DNA of 64,000 nt, taken from assembly GCA_013360195.1 (NCBI GenBank), contig JABWCQ010000010.1:1-64000 (forward strand), read 5' to 3'. This document shows, one piece after another, positions 24,477 through 34,119 of this stretch. The notes under the pieces are model-generated. The model was not told the origin of the DNA. It made no database searches and was given only the letters and a program-made list of their open reading frames with translations. The stretch's first letter is position 1. Every line of letters begins with the position of its first letter. The position numbers and the translations under genes are program-made. The stretch is from a bacterium (GTDB lineage Bacteria > Electryoneota > RPQS01).

Positions 24477-25328
24477 ATGTCAAAGCTATTTTACATTCTT
24501 CTGTTCCCGGTTATTCTTGCAGTGGCTATTCTAACGGGCTGCAAAAGCGATAGCGGTGACGATACTCAGACCATAGACGATCAAGTGCTTGTGACAGTTA
24601 CCCCGGCAGATAATGCTGTAAATGCTCCGACCCAGTCCACCATTACGGTGACGTTTGATCATGCGATGATGGTCATGGACCATATGGACGAGATGTTTAT
24701 GCTGCACCAAGGATGGGGAATTGGCACGGCACCGGTTGCAGTAACATACTCATGGAACAACGACAACACCATCCTGACCATGCAGCCCACTGCAGCACTG
24801 CAAGAGAACATGACCTACACCGTTCACCTTATGGGTATGATGATGGGTATGGACGGGATGATGTATCACATGATGATGGACACGATGGGAATGGGTGGCA
24901 TGGGGAATGGCATGATGATGGGTGGAATGGGTGATGATGAAATTCGGACGGCGTTTTCAACCGGTCCGGCAATCGTCCACCAAATCACGCTTGACATTTC
25001 GCAAGACGTAGTCTTTGTCGCAGACGGAGGATCAGGTGATATTGCTGTAATTAACCCCGAGACAAACACGTTGATTGGAATTCAGCCCATTGATTCGGTT
25101 GGCTATTTACACCATATCTATCTTTCGGCAGATAACACGAAGCTGATTGTATCAGACCCCAACGAAGATTTGAGCACAGGACATGAAGAGAGTGGAGGAA
25201 ATGGCGGTCACGGAGGCCACGGTGGGGGAAATGAAACCATGATGTCCAGGATAATTCTGCTGGATTCACGAACGTTGCTTGAAACAAACAGGATTACCTT
25301 TGAGGGTATGACTCACAATGCACGATGA
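24477..25328 (+). CDS. Met/His-rich lipoprotein, N-terminal part of a frameshifted propeller protein
   Basis: AAGGA seven bases before the ATG supports this start. The product has a lipoprotein signal (FPVILAVAILTGC). A Big_5-like Ig domain follows (VTVTPADNAVNAPTQSTITV) and contains a striking run of methionines (GMGGMGNGMMMGGMG), a feature of periplasmic copper binders. The first blades of a YVTN/YncE-type β-propeller come next (DVVFVADGGSGDIAVINPE), with a GHGGHGGG patch. The frame ends at a TGA (25326-25328), while the next frame continues the propeller without loss. A single missing base near 25325 would explain this. It is probably a surface or periplasmic copper-binding lipoprotein. 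Confidence 0.82.
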   Translation: MSKLFYILLFPVILAVAILTGCKSDSGDDTQTIDDQVLVTVTPADNAVNAPTQSTITVTFDHAMMVMDHMDEMFMLHQGWGIGTAPVAVTYSWNNDNTILTMQPTAALQENMTYTVHLMGMMMGMDGMMYHMMMDTMGMGGMGNGMMMGGMGDDEIRTAFSTGPAIVHQITLDISQDVVFVADGGSGDIAVINPETNTLIGIQPIDSVGYLHHIYLSADNTKLIVSDPNEDLSTGHEESGGNGGHGGHGGGNETMMSRIILLDSRTLLETNRITFEGMTHNAR

Positions 25329-25972
25329 CTCCCGACGGTGAGTTCATCATCGCAGCAAATTCGATGCACAATATGGTGCACAAATATTCCGCCACAACGC
25401 TTACTGAAGTGGGTAGCTACATGGTTGGCACATCGCCCCTGGAAGTTACGCTCACCCCGGATGGCGAACACGCCTTGACCGCGAACAACGGATCAGGGAC
25501 AGTTTCTAAGGTGCACTTCGAGGAGTCCGCCACAGTTCAGCACGTCAATGTAGGTAGTGGCCCAGTGGGTGCCTGGATCACGCCGGACGGCACCCAGGCA
25601 TGGGTGACAAACGAAGTGTCCAAGACTATTTCAGTTATTGCTATTGAATCATTTGCTGTCGATACAACCTTGGCACTCGGTTACACGCCTGGTCAGGCGA
25701 TCCATAGTCCTACGCGCACTGAAGTGTACGTCGCCGATGAAGACAACGGTTCCGTGCATGTCTTTGATCTCCAGACGCGCACATGGGTTGCAGATATTGT
25801 CACTGGAAGCCGTGCGCACGGAATCTCGTTCAAGCCAGACGGCAGCCGGGCCTATGTCACGAATGAAATGGACAGATCTGTATCGGTAATTGACTGCGAG
25901 TCAAAAACGGTCATAGCAACTATTCGTGTGGGCGTTTCTCCGAATGGGATTATTTACCGCCCGGCCTTGTAG
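25325..25972 (+). CDS. C-terminal part of the frameshifted YVTN propeller lipoprotein
   Basis: The 215 residues continue the β-propeller of the preceding frame in the -1 register. Repeated blades read LTPDGEHALTANNGSGTVSK, ITPDGTQAWVTNEVSKTISV and FKPDGSRAYVTNEMDRSVSV. There is no signal peptide, and its first residues (MTPDGEF) are themselves a blade start, so it is not a complete protein. The ATGA overlap with the previous frame could allow coupled translation, but a one-base deletion or sequencing error is simpler. Confidence 0.8.
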   Translation: MTPDGEFIIAANSMHNMVHKYSATTLTEVGSYMVGTSPLEVTLTPDGEHALTANNGSGTVSKVHFEESATVQHVNVGSGPVGAWITPDGTQAWVTNEVSKTISVIAIESFAVDTTLALGYTPGQAIHSPTRTEVYVADEDNGSVHVFDLQTRTWVADIVTGSRAHGISFKPDGSRAYVTNEMDRSVSVIDCESKTVIATIRVGVSPNGIIYRPAL

Positions 25973-26036
25973 TTGTGCGAAACTGGATATTCTATCACTG
26001 GTCTTTGGTTTCAGAAACACAGAAAGAGAAACGACA

Positions 26037-26717
26037 ATGGGAACTACGATGGTATTCATAATGGCTGCTATGATGGCGACAATGGCTGTTGGCGGAATTA
26101 TTGGACTTGGCCAGGGAGACCGTCACGGTGTACAAAGTCAGACAAACGTCGTCAGTTGCTGCGCGACAACAAGTGATGGTCACTCAGAGGGACACGAACA
26201 GGGAGAAGCGCTTCTTGCTTCTGCCGACCCAGTGAACACGAAATCTGCCCATTCCGACGCGCCAGCTGAAGAAAAACTCGCCTATCCGATAGACAACTGT
26301 ATTGTGTCAGGCGAGAAGCTTGGTGAAATGGGCGAACCGGTGACGAAAGTGTACGAGGGACGCGAAGTCAAGTTTTGCTGCAATATGTGCCCTGAAAAGT
26401 TTGAGAAGGATCAGGCGAACTTCATGAAGAAGCTTGATGACGCGATCATTGCCAAGCAGAAGCCCGGCTACCCGCTTGAGACTTGTATTGTAAGCGGTGA
26501 AGCCTTTGGGGGAGAAATGGGAGATCCTGTTGACTTCGTGTATGACAACCAGTACTTCAAGCTATGTTGCAAAGGCTGCATCAAGAATATCAAGAAGGAG
26601 CCTGCAAAGTACTTGGAGAAACTTAGCGCCGCCTATGAATCTAAACGAGGTATGGTGCCCGAAGAATCAAATCAAGTGAAGACTGAACATCAGAACGGAC
26701 ATGAAGGCCACCACTAA
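26037..26717 (+). CDS. Exported protein with two YHS-type metal-binding domains
   Basis: The frame is open upstream, but the ATG at 26037 gives a signal-like N-terminus (TTMVFIMAAMMATMAVGGII). Two YHS-like modules follow: one has CIVSGEKLGEMG then VKFCCNMCPEKF, the other CIVSGEAFGGEMG then FKLCCKGCIKNI. Each supplies a CIVSG site plus a CC-x-x-C cluster. His-rich ends (HSEGHEQGE; HQNGHEGHH) add ligands. It overlaps the next gene by 17 bases. Periplasmic capture of copper or silver is the likely role, inferred from the family and the operon; no exact function is known to me. Confidence 0.82.
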   Translation: MGTTMVFIMAAMMATMAVGGIIGLGQGDRHGVQSQTNVVSCCATTSDGHSEGHEQGEALLASADPVNTKSAHSDAPAEEKLAYPIDNCIVSGEKLGEMGEPVTKVYEGREVKFCCNMCPEKFEKDQANFMKKLDDAIIAKQKPGYPLETCIVSGEAFGGEMGDPVDFVYDNQYFKLCCKGCIKNIKKEPAKYLEKLSAAYESKRGMVPEESNQVKTEHQNGHEGHH

Positions 26718-27573
26718 GTTCCATCGACTTGGATTTGCTCTGATTGTGATAGCGGGGCTCGCCGGAGCCCCGCTTGCTCTTTCGAAGCTTCCTGTAGCCG
26801 TACAGGTTCGCAACGAATTTTGTCCCGTGTTGCCCGACGAGAAGGTAGATTCGACAATCTACACGAATTATAAAGGACAGCGGGTATATTTCTGTTGCAC
26901 GCGTTGTCGCCGTGACTTCCTTCGAAGTCCGGGTCTTTATCTGGCAAACCTCTCGCAATTTCATTCGGCTAATTCTACAATCCCGGACTCTGAAGGACAC
27001 CAGGACAGCGCTGCGTATTCCATGGGGGAGAGTTCTGATCTGGAACCCAAACACCACGGAGATGAGCACACCTCGACGCATGAAGAAATACATGAACATG
27101 CAACAGATCATGTCCAGGAAAGCGATGCCAAACTGAATTGGGTCAATTTCGCGGGGAAGTTTCATCCACTGGTGGTTCATTTCCCAATCGCGCTTCTCAT
27201 TACTGCGGCGCTTGCTGAATTGTCATCGTGGGCGTCCAGCAAAAAGAGATTGCAAGCTTTTAGCCGACATTTCATCTACTTCACAGCAGCGTGCTCGGTG
27301 GTAGCGGCCACACTGGGCTGGGCAGCCGCGTGGAATGCACACTACCCTATCGACCTTATGCAATACTTGACTTTTCATCGCTGGGTCGGGACGTCAGTTG
27401 CTGGGCTATCCATGGTTGCGGCCTATTTCGCTTGGGCGGCAGAGCGATCTTCAACATCAGTATGGTTTAAATGGGCATTACGCGGAGTGCTATTGCTTGC
27501 TGCTATAGGTGCAGGGCTCGCGGGGCATCTTGGATCTATAATAGTCTTGGGTCCCGACCACTTCGCATTCTAA
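26701..27573 (+). CDS. YHS-like plus DUF2231 membrane protein
   Basis: The 290-residue protein has an N-terminal hydrophobic signal (residues 10-28). A YHS-like segment follows (NEFCPVLPDEK ... VYFCCTRCRRDFL) and then a His/Glu-rich linker (HHGDEHTSTHEEIHEHATDH). The C-terminal half is a DUF2231-type four-helix membrane domain beginning KFHPLVVHFPIALLI, where the two histidines are the conserved mark of that family. A metal or haem role is commonly suspected for such proteins but not established. It overlaps the preceding YHS gene, so the two are co-translated. Confidence 0.82.
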   Translation: MKATTKFHRLGFALIVIAGLAGAPLALSKLPVAVQVRNEFCPVLPDEKVDSTIYTNYKGQRVYFCCTRCRRDFLRSPGLYLANLSQFHSANSTIPDSEGHQDSAAYSMGESSDLEPKHHGDEHTSTHEEIHEHATDHVQESDAKLNWVNFAGKFHPLVVHFPIALLITAALAELSSWASSKKRLQAFSRHFIYFTAACSVVAATLGWAAAWNAHYPIDLMQYLTFHRWVGTSVAGLSMVAAYFAWAAERSSTSVWFKWALRGVLLLAAIGAGLAGHLGSIIVLGPDHFAF

Positions 27574-27666
27574 GCGGAAATGTCTGCGCGTAATGATGCA
27601 GTTGCAGGCACATATTGTGGTGCATTGTGACTTTACCCTTAACTATTGCTTTTGTATATTCACACC
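27574..27666. other. Short gap before the sensor-kinase gene
   Basis: About 90 bases with no terminator. A weak σ70-like pair (TTTACC, 17 bases, TATATT) may give the regulator genes their own promoter; no σ54 spacing is present. Confidence 0.25.
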
Positions 27667-29445
27667 ATGGCTGTTTTTGGCAAAATAGGCAAGCGGCTAC
27701 TTAGCTGGTTCGTGCTTGTAGCTTTAATCCCTTTGCTCTTTATGGGTTATCAGGGCTACTATTTCGCGCGCCTTGCTGTCAAGAAAGAGGCCTATCTTCA
27801 TATTCAGGCAATATCCCAACAGAAGAAAAGTCAGATAGAACAATGGTTTGCCGAGCGGAGGGCAGACACTGAAGTCCTATCCGCAAACCCTTCAATAGTG
27901 GAGGCATGTCAGCTAGGGGCCATATCTGCGGACAACCGACGGAGCCTTGAGAGGCTCCTAGATTCCTATAAAGCACAATCACAGGCCTACGAGTTCATTT
28001 GTGTTTACTCAATATCCGGAACAATGCTGGCATGCACAAAGCACACAGATGAAACTCTGGCCGAAATGCATGACTTTGTCCTTGAGGCAATGAATTCAAG
28101 CCAGCCCTTGACAAGTCCGATTCATCTGCACAACGAATTCGGGTTGACGATTCATCTTAGCGGCCGCGTTACTAATGAGTTCGGAAAGCCAGTAGGAGTA
28201 GTAATCACGACGCTTGGTTTGGCTTACACCTTGAATCCGATAATTCTCGATACGACAGGACTTGGGTTCTCAGGTCAAGCCTACTTGGTTGACAAAAACA
28301 AGGTAATGCTCACGCCGTCGCGTTTCATGAACCACCCAAAGCCACTGACTCATACAATGGATTCGCGGGGGATTCAACTTGCCCTCCAGGGTTCAAGCGG
28401 CGTGGAATTATATCACGATTTTGAAGGTCGCGATGTCATCGGAGCTTGGGACTTTTTACCGAATGAACAATGGGCTCTGATCACTGAGATTGACGCAAAT
28501 GAAGCGTTTGCGTCATTACAAATGTTACGCAGAAACGCAATGCTGGTAGCGATCGGCACACTTGGGTTGATTCTCATCGTTGTTGCGTTTATCTCGCGTA
28601 CATTAAGCAAGCCAATCAGGGAATTGGCAAACGCAAGCTCTGCAGTTTCAAAGGGTGATTTGGGCAGGAGAGTCGCCATCCAGTTGAATGACGAGCTGGG
28701 CGACTTAGCTGCAAGTTTCAATCAGATGGTTCAGTCGCTGAAGGATTCACAAAAACAGCTTGTTCAATCCGAACGGCTCGCTGCAATCGGCGAGCTGGTT
28801 GCCAGCGTCGTCCACGAGATCCGAAATCCGCTTTCTGCCATTAAAATGAACTTGCGGATATTAGAGACAAAGGATCTTCAAGGCGAACTGGTTCATTCAG
28901 AGCATTTCCAATTGGCGAAGAGTCAAACGGAGCGCATTGAAACCATGCTGACGGAGCTTTTAGATTATTCAAAAACAATCACAATCCAGAAACGCAATGT
29001 GACCGTTCTGGAGCTATTTAACCGAGTATCAAGAGATTTTTCAACGCTACTCGATGAGCGCAATGCAGTACTGCATGCCAGACATCAGAATCCTCTAGAT
29101 GTTGTGAGCGTTGACGACGAGCGGTTCATGCAAGTATTCTGGAATCTCATCACTAATTCCCTTCAAGCGATTGACGCCTCGGGCCGGTCGGATGGAAAGA
29201 TTGAACTGATTTCAGAGTCAAGTCCTCATGCTACAGTTCTATCCATCAAAGACAACGGCATGGGTCTTCAAGAAGAGAGCGTGAAACACGTATTCGAGCC
29301 GTTCTTTACAACAAGGAAGAATGGTACGGGACTGGGGTTAGCCATCGCCAAAAAGATTGTCGATGCGCATGAGGGACATATCACATTCAGGAGCCGGATG
29401 AACGAAGGTTCCGAAATTAGCATTTCACTGCCACGGTCAACGTAG
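27667..29445 (+). CDS. Membrane sensor histidine kinase (NtrB/ZraS type)
   Basis: The start is taken at ATG 27667 (MAVFGKIGKRLLSW); an ATG 21 bases upstream is also in frame. The 592-residue product has one membrane helix (FVLVALIPLLFMGYQGYYF), a periplasmic dCache-like sensor of about 240 residues, a second helix (LVAIGTLGLILIVVAFI) and a HAMP domain. The H-box is VVHEIRNPLSAI. ATP-binding motifs are FWNLITNSLQ, KDNGMGL and GTGLGLAIAKK. It is followed after one base by a σ54 response regulator, so the pair should sense periplasmic metal and control the copper operon. The signal is inferred from context. Confidence 0.9.
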   Translation: MAVFGKIGKRLLSWFVLVALIPLLFMGYQGYYFARLAVKKEAYLHIQAISQQKKSQIEQWFAERRADTEVLSANPSIVEACQLGAISADNRRSLERLLDSYKAQSQAYEFICVYSISGTMLACTKHTDETLAEMHDFVLEAMNSSQPLTSPIHLHNEFGLTIHLSGRVTNEFGKPVGVVITTLGLAYTLNPIILDTTGLGFSGQAYLVDKNKVMLTPSRFMNHPKPLTHTMDSRGIQLALQGSSGVELYHDFEGRDVIGAWDFLPNEQWALITEIDANEAFASLQMLRRNAMLVAIGTLGLILIVVAFISRTLSKPIRELANASSAVSKGDLGRRVAIQLNDELGDLAASFNQMVQSLKDSQKQLVQSERLAAIGELVASVVHEIRNPLSAIKMNLRILETKDLQGELVHSEHFQLAKSQTERIETMLTELLDYSKTITIQKRNVTVLELFNRVSRDFSTLLDERNAVLHARHQNPLDVVSVDDERFMQVFWNLITNSLQAIDASGRSDGKIELISESSPHATVLSIKDNGMGLQEESVKHVFEPFFTTRKNGTGLGLAIAKKIVDAHEGHITFRSRMNEGSEISISLPRST

Positions 29446-29446
29446 T

Positions 29447-30769
29447 ATGGAAAAAATCCTCATTATTGATGACGATGACGCCATTCGCCGAACAATGGAA
29501 CTTCATTTGGCGGACAAGGGCTTCCGGGTATTCTGCGGAGACTCTCTCAGATCAGGCAAGGATCTCTGGAACCGCCATAATCCTGAAATTGTTCTATTAG
29601 ATCTAAAACTGCCAGACGGCGAGGGCACTTCACTTCTGAAAGAGCAAATGGAAGCAGGTAGCGAAGCGATCGTGTTGATGATCACGGGCCATCAAGACAT
29701 GGAATATGCTATCCATGCGATGAAGCACGGAGCCTTTAACTATCTTCACAAGCCTTTGAACATTGACGAACTGGATTTGTCACTTGAAGATGCGGTCAGA
29801 GAGCTTCGCGTAAGTCGAAAAACTATCGCGATAAATCAACATGAGAACGAGTTCAACGCAGGACGAATAGCTGGAGTTAGTGCGTCCATCCTCAATACTC
29901 ACAAGCAAATTGGGATGGCGGCTAAATCAAAGGTTAATGTTCTCATTTCCGGCGAAAGCGGGACGGGCAAGGAACTTGTTGCAAGAGCTATTCATTATAA
30001 CTCAACACCGGATGAACCATTCGTTGCCGTAAACTGTTCAGCAATCGTTTCGCAGCTTATGGAGTCGGAGATGTTTGGTCATGAGAAGGGCGCTTTTACC
30101 GGAGCAGTTGACCGTAAACTGGGGAAATGCGAATACGCTGGGCATGGCACCCTCTTCCTGGATGAGATCGGTGACTTGTCAATGGAGCTCCAGGCAAAGC
30201 TATTGCGGGTCCTTCAGGAGCGTTGTTTTGAGCGGGTTGGCGGTACAGCGCAAATCCCGTTTTTGGCTCGTGTCATCGCAGCTACACATCAACATCTTGA
30301 AAGTTTGACAGGGACTCGCGAGTTTCGTGAAGACTTGTACTTTCGGCTGAATGTATTTCAAATCAACTTGCTTCCGCTCCGCGAGCGAAAAGAAGACATA
30401 CTGCCGCTCGTGGAACACCTGCTTGAGAAAATCAATTTAGATCTGCACAGAAAAGTAAACAAAGTCCCAGAGCCAGTTGTGAAGCGACTCATGAACTATT
30501 CTTGGCCGGGCAATGTTCGTGAACTTGAGAACGTCTTGACTCAGGCAGTAGTTCGAAGTACTGGCGACACGTTGTCAGTAGATTTTCTGGAACCTGCTTC
30601 ACACCCAACTGGAGCTAAAAGAGAACTTCAGGCCTTGGCAGAAGTCGAAAAAGAGCATATCAAATGGGTGTTAGGACAAGTCGGCGGGAACTTAGGAAAA
30701 GCTTGTGAAGTACTGGGGATTACGCGTCCGACTTTGCGGAAGAAGATGGAGGATTACAGCATCAGTTAG
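29447..30769 (+). CDS. σ54-dependent response regulator (NtrC/ZraR type)
   Basis: The 440-residue protein has a receiver domain with acidic pocket IIDDDDA and phospho-acceptor aspartate in VLLDLKLPDG. An AAA+ domain follows with Walker A GESGTGKE and an intact GAFTGA loop for σ54 contact (GHEKGAFTGAVDRK). The C-terminus is a Fis-type DNA-binding helix-turn-helix (NLGKACEVLGITRPTLRKKM). It should activate the σ54-type promoter found upstream of cusC at 18114-18130. It is translated together with the kinase gene. Confidence 0.93.
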   Translation: MEKILIIDDDDAIRRTMELHLADKGFRVFCGDSLRSGKDLWNRHNPEIVLLDLKLPDGEGTSLLKEQMEAGSEAIVLMITGHQDMEYAIHAMKHGAFNYLHKPLNIDELDLSLEDAVRELRVSRKTIAINQHENEFNAGRIAGVSASILNTHKQIGMAAKSKVNVLISGESGTGKELVARAIHYNSTPDEPFVAVNCSAIVSQLMESEMFGHEKGAFTGAVDRKLGKCEYAGHGTLFLDEIGDLSMELQAKLLRVLQERCFERVGGTAQIPFLARVIAATHQHLESLTGTREFREDLYFRLNVFQINLLPLRERKEDILPLVEHLLEKINLDLHRKVNKVPEPVVKRLMNYSWPGNVRELENVLTQAVVRSTGDTLSVDFLEPASHPTGAKRELQALAEVEKEHIKWVLGQVGGNLGKACEVLGITRPTLRKKMEDYSIS

Positions 30770-30874
30770 TTGTTCCATCGCCTTGGTATGAATCAACGCC
30801 GTTGTTGTGCCTTACCAGCGGGGCGAAAGTTGAGACCGAGTATTGGTAACTGATTATTCAGGGGAGAAATTTGA

Positions 30875-33271
30875 TTGGATCATTCAAAGCACAACGAACA
30901 CACGCAATCAGGTCCATCTAAGGAGGTGAACCTGGCAATAGACCCGGTATGCGGGATGAAGGTGGACCCATCTGTTGCGCGCTTTTCACATCACCACGAA
31001 CATAATACCTACTACTTTTGCAGTCAAGGCTGCCTAAACAAGTTCCAAGGGAATCCGGTTCAGTATCTGGTTAGAAACATGCCTGATAGCGCCACCAAAG
31101 ACAGCCATGCCAAAGTCAAGCCATCTCCGAAAAGACAGAGCACTTCGGAGGAGGGTATTTACACATGTCCGATGCACCCGGAAATTCGGCAAACCGGACC
31201 TGGTTCATGCCCAATCTGCGGCATGGCATTGGAGCCGCTCGTAGCGATACTGACAGAGCACGAAGAGAATCCTGAGCTGGAAGAGATGTCGCGGAGGTTT
31301 TGGATCAGCAGCGTATTCTCGGTTGTGGTGATGGTTCTCGCAATGTGGGGTATGGGCATTCATTCTAAATTGTTTGGCTCGTTGCCCGTTTCTTCACTAT
31401 TGTGGCTCCAAGCATTGCTTACTACGCCTGTCGTAATCTGGGGAGGCTGGCCTTTCTTTGTGCGTGGTTGGAATTCGATTATCAGCTTCAACCTGAATAT
31501 GTTCACGCTGATTTCTATCGGAGTGGGGACTGCATACCTTTACAGCATAATTGCAATCGTTCTGCCAAGTGTCTTCCCCGTCGCAATGCACGATGAGATG
31601 GGTTTGATACCTGTTTACTTTGAAGCTGCGGCTATTATCGTTACTCTCGTTTTGCTTGGGCAAGTGCTCGAACTTCGTGCTCGAAGCAAAACGTCAAGCG
31701 CCATTAAGGCACTCTTAGGATTAGCACCCAAAACTGCACGAGTTGTTCAACAGAACGGTGACGAGAGTGACATCCTTCTTGAAAACGTAATTGCCGGTAA
31801 CCTGCTCAGGGTCAGGCCCGGGGAGAAGGTTCCTGTTGACGGCACGATTGAGGCAGGTTCGAGCAATGTGGACGAGTCCATGATTACCGGTGAACCCATT
31901 CCTGCGGCAAAAGCAACTGGCGATCGTGTGATCGGGGGAACGGTGAATGGCACAGGCAGCTTTGTAATGCGTGCAGAGCATGTTGGTTCCGAGACGGTGC
32001 TTGCGCAGATTGTTCGGATGGTAAGCGATGCGCAACGGAGCAGGGCACCGATCCAGAGACTTGCTGATATTGTATCTGCTTGGTTTGTGCCTGCAGTTGT
32101 AGTTACAGCTGTTCTCACATTTATTATTTGGTTGATTTGGGGACCGAATCCGGCACTGGCCTATGCGATGGTAAACGCTGTCGCGGTTTTGATCATCGCT
32201 TGTCCGTGCGCTCTGGGTTTGGCCACGCCAATGTCCATCATGGTTGGAACCGGGCAAGGTGCTCGCTCTGGTGTGCTTATCAAAAGTGCGGAAGTCCTTG
32301 AAACAATGATCAAGATTGATACTTTGGTCGTCGATAAGACTGGCACCCTGACTGAAGGCAAGCCTCAAGTCGTGAGCATAGAGCCGACAGGCGAGTTGAG
32401 CGCCAACGACCTCTTGAAACTTGCTGCGAGCTTGGAACAAGGTAGCGAGCATCCACTTGCCGAGGCAATTGTTAAGGCCGCCAAAGACCGAGAGCTCGAG
32501 CTAAGCGCAGCTTCCGATTTTCAGTCGAAGACTGGGCAAGGTGTGATTGGTACAATTAGCGGGAAAGGGGTCGCCCTTGGCAATATGACGCTTTTGAAAA
32601 GTCTGGGAATAACAGATAATAAGTTGCTTGCGCGAGCCGAAGCACTTAGAACAGAAGGTCAGACCGTCATGCATGTGGTAGTCGACAACGGTCTCGCCGG
32701 CCTAATCGGAGTTGCTGATCCGGTAAAAGCGTCAACACCGAACGCGATTGCACAATTGCGCGAAGCTGGTATCGAGCTAATCATGTTGACAGGTGACAAT
32801 CTGACGACGGCGAAAGCAGTTGCTACAAAGCTAGGTATTGAAACGGTTGAAGCAGATGTACTTCCTGAAGGAAAGATTGAGGTCATTAAGCGCTTGCAAA
32901 AGGAAGGCCGAAAAGTCGCGATGGCTGGCGATGGAGTCAATGATGCCCCGGCATTAGCCCAGGCTGACGTTGGAATTGCAATGGGAACTGGGACTGACGT
33001 GGCTATGGAAAGCGCGGGCATAACTTTGGTAAGGGGTGATCTACGCGGAATTGTTAAGGCACGGAATCTGAGCGGTGCCACAATGCGAAACATCAAGCAG
33101 AATTTGTTCTTCGCTTTCATTTACAACGTTCTTGGTGTTCCGATTGCTGCTGGTATTCTCTATCCGTTCTTCGGATTGCTCTTAAGTCCGGTGATTGCAA
33201 GTGCCGCAATGACGTTCAGTTCTGTCTCAGTTATCCTAAACGCGCTACGGTTGAACCGAGTAAGGCTGTAA
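30875..33271 (+). CDS. copA: P1B-type Cu(I)/Ag(I)-exporting ATPase with YHS and metal-binding modules
   Basis: The 798-residue pump starts at a TTG with GGAG 8 bases upstream; no ATG is nearby. Instead of the usual HMA domain it has a YHS domain ([12 protein letters not shown] ... YYFCSQGC) and one CPMHP ... CPICGM module before the first membrane helix. The core shows the ion-binding CPC motif ([11 protein letters not shown]), the phosphorylated [14 protein letters not shown] in MITGEPIP and [20 protein letters not shown]. It would move Cu(I) or Ag(I) out of the cytoplasm and feed the CusCBA system. It is the last gene of the copper cluster, 105 bases after the regulator gene. Confidence 0.93.
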   Translation: MDHSKHNEHTQSGPSKEVNLAIDPVCGMKVDPSVARFSHHHEHNTYYFCSQGCLNKFQGNPVQYLVRNMPDSATKDSHAKVKPSPKRQSTSEEGIYTCPMHPEIRQTGPGSCPICGMALEPLVAILTEHEENPELEEMSRRFWISSVFSVVVMVLAMWGMGIHSKLFGSLPVSSLLWLQALLTTPVVIWGGWPFFVRGWNSIISFNLNMFTLISIGVGTAYLYSIIAIVLPSVFPVAMHDEMGLIPVYFEAAAIIVTLVLLGQVLELRARSKTSSAIKALLGLAPKTARVVQQNGDESDILLENVIAGNLLRVRPGEKVPVDGTIEAGSSNVDESMITGEPIPAAKATGDRVIGGTVNGTGSFVMRAEHVGSETVLAQIVRMVSDAQRSRAPIQRLADIVSAWFVPAVVVTAVLTFIIWLIWGPNPALAYAMVNAVAVLIIACPCALGLATPMSIMVGTGQGARSGVLIKSAEVLETMIKIDTLVVDKTGTLTEGKPQVVSIEPTGELSANDLLKLAASLEQGSEHPLAEAIVKAAKDRELELSAASDFQSKTGQGVIGTISGKGVALGNMTLLKSLGITDNKLLARAEALRTEGQTVMHVVVDNGLAGLIGVADPVKASTPNAIAQLREAGIELIMLTGDNLTTAKAVATKLGIETVEADVLPEGKIEVIKRLQKEGRKVAMAGDGVNDAPALAQADVGIAMGTGTDVAMESAGITLVRGDLRGIVKARNLSGATMRNIKQNLFFAFIYNVLGVPIAAGILYPFFGLLLSPVIASAAMTFSSVSVILNALRLNRVRL

Positions 33272-33628
<357 letters not shown>

Positions 33629-33631
33629 TGT

Positions 33632-33668
33632 AAAGCCCTGCTAAAACATTGTTTTACAGGGCTTTTTT
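33632..33668 (+). terminator. Intrinsic terminator after the tRNA fragment
   Basis: A long stem AAAGCCCTG, bulged C, TAAAAC / GTTTTACAGGGCTTT is followed by TTT on the plus strand. It is probably the original terminator of the tRNA gene and now also ends read-through from the copper cluster. Confidence 0.85.
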
Positions 33669-34119
33669 GTTTGACTGATTTGTTCGGACGTTCATTACTA
33701 AATGCAGATTCTAGAGATAGATGTCGTGCATCCCCCTTGCTTATACGAATTAGAGTTTGGTCCTTGGCGCGTTCGCTTCGAAACGTGGCAATCCCAACCT
33801 GAAGCCCTTGTACAGAGTGCCGTTTAGTACACTCTGGTCCATCTTAAGCACGATTCAGAGCAGTTTTCATGTCATGATTTACTGCTCGCATGTTCAATTT
33901 TATTTCGGAACTGAAACCAAAACGCAAAATAATTGTTTACAATATTTTATGCGCTTGAGTTTGTTCATCACAAGTTGAACAGAGGCACGACGGTCAACTT
34001 GTCAAGATATGACTTTCATTTGCAGGTATTGGACACGCTTGACTTGGGGTTTGTTTCTTCGTATCCTTCAAAGTCCTATCTGCGGGTTCACCGCGAAACT
34101 CCATTTTATTCCAATAATT
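33669..34119. other. Intergenic region before the transporter genes
   Basis: About 450 bases without a supported gene. A small hairpin CAGAGTG / CACTCTG lies near 33815-33835. No clear promoter is identified. Confidence 0.35.

Noticed and set aside
30770-30874. σ54 promoter before the copper ATPase
   Set aside because: GG and GC pairs are present but not at the required ten-base spacing.
31721-32452. 243-codon frame antisense to the copper ATPase
   Set aside because: It is a shadow of a clearly conserved gene; Cys/His-rich low-complexity translation with no family features.
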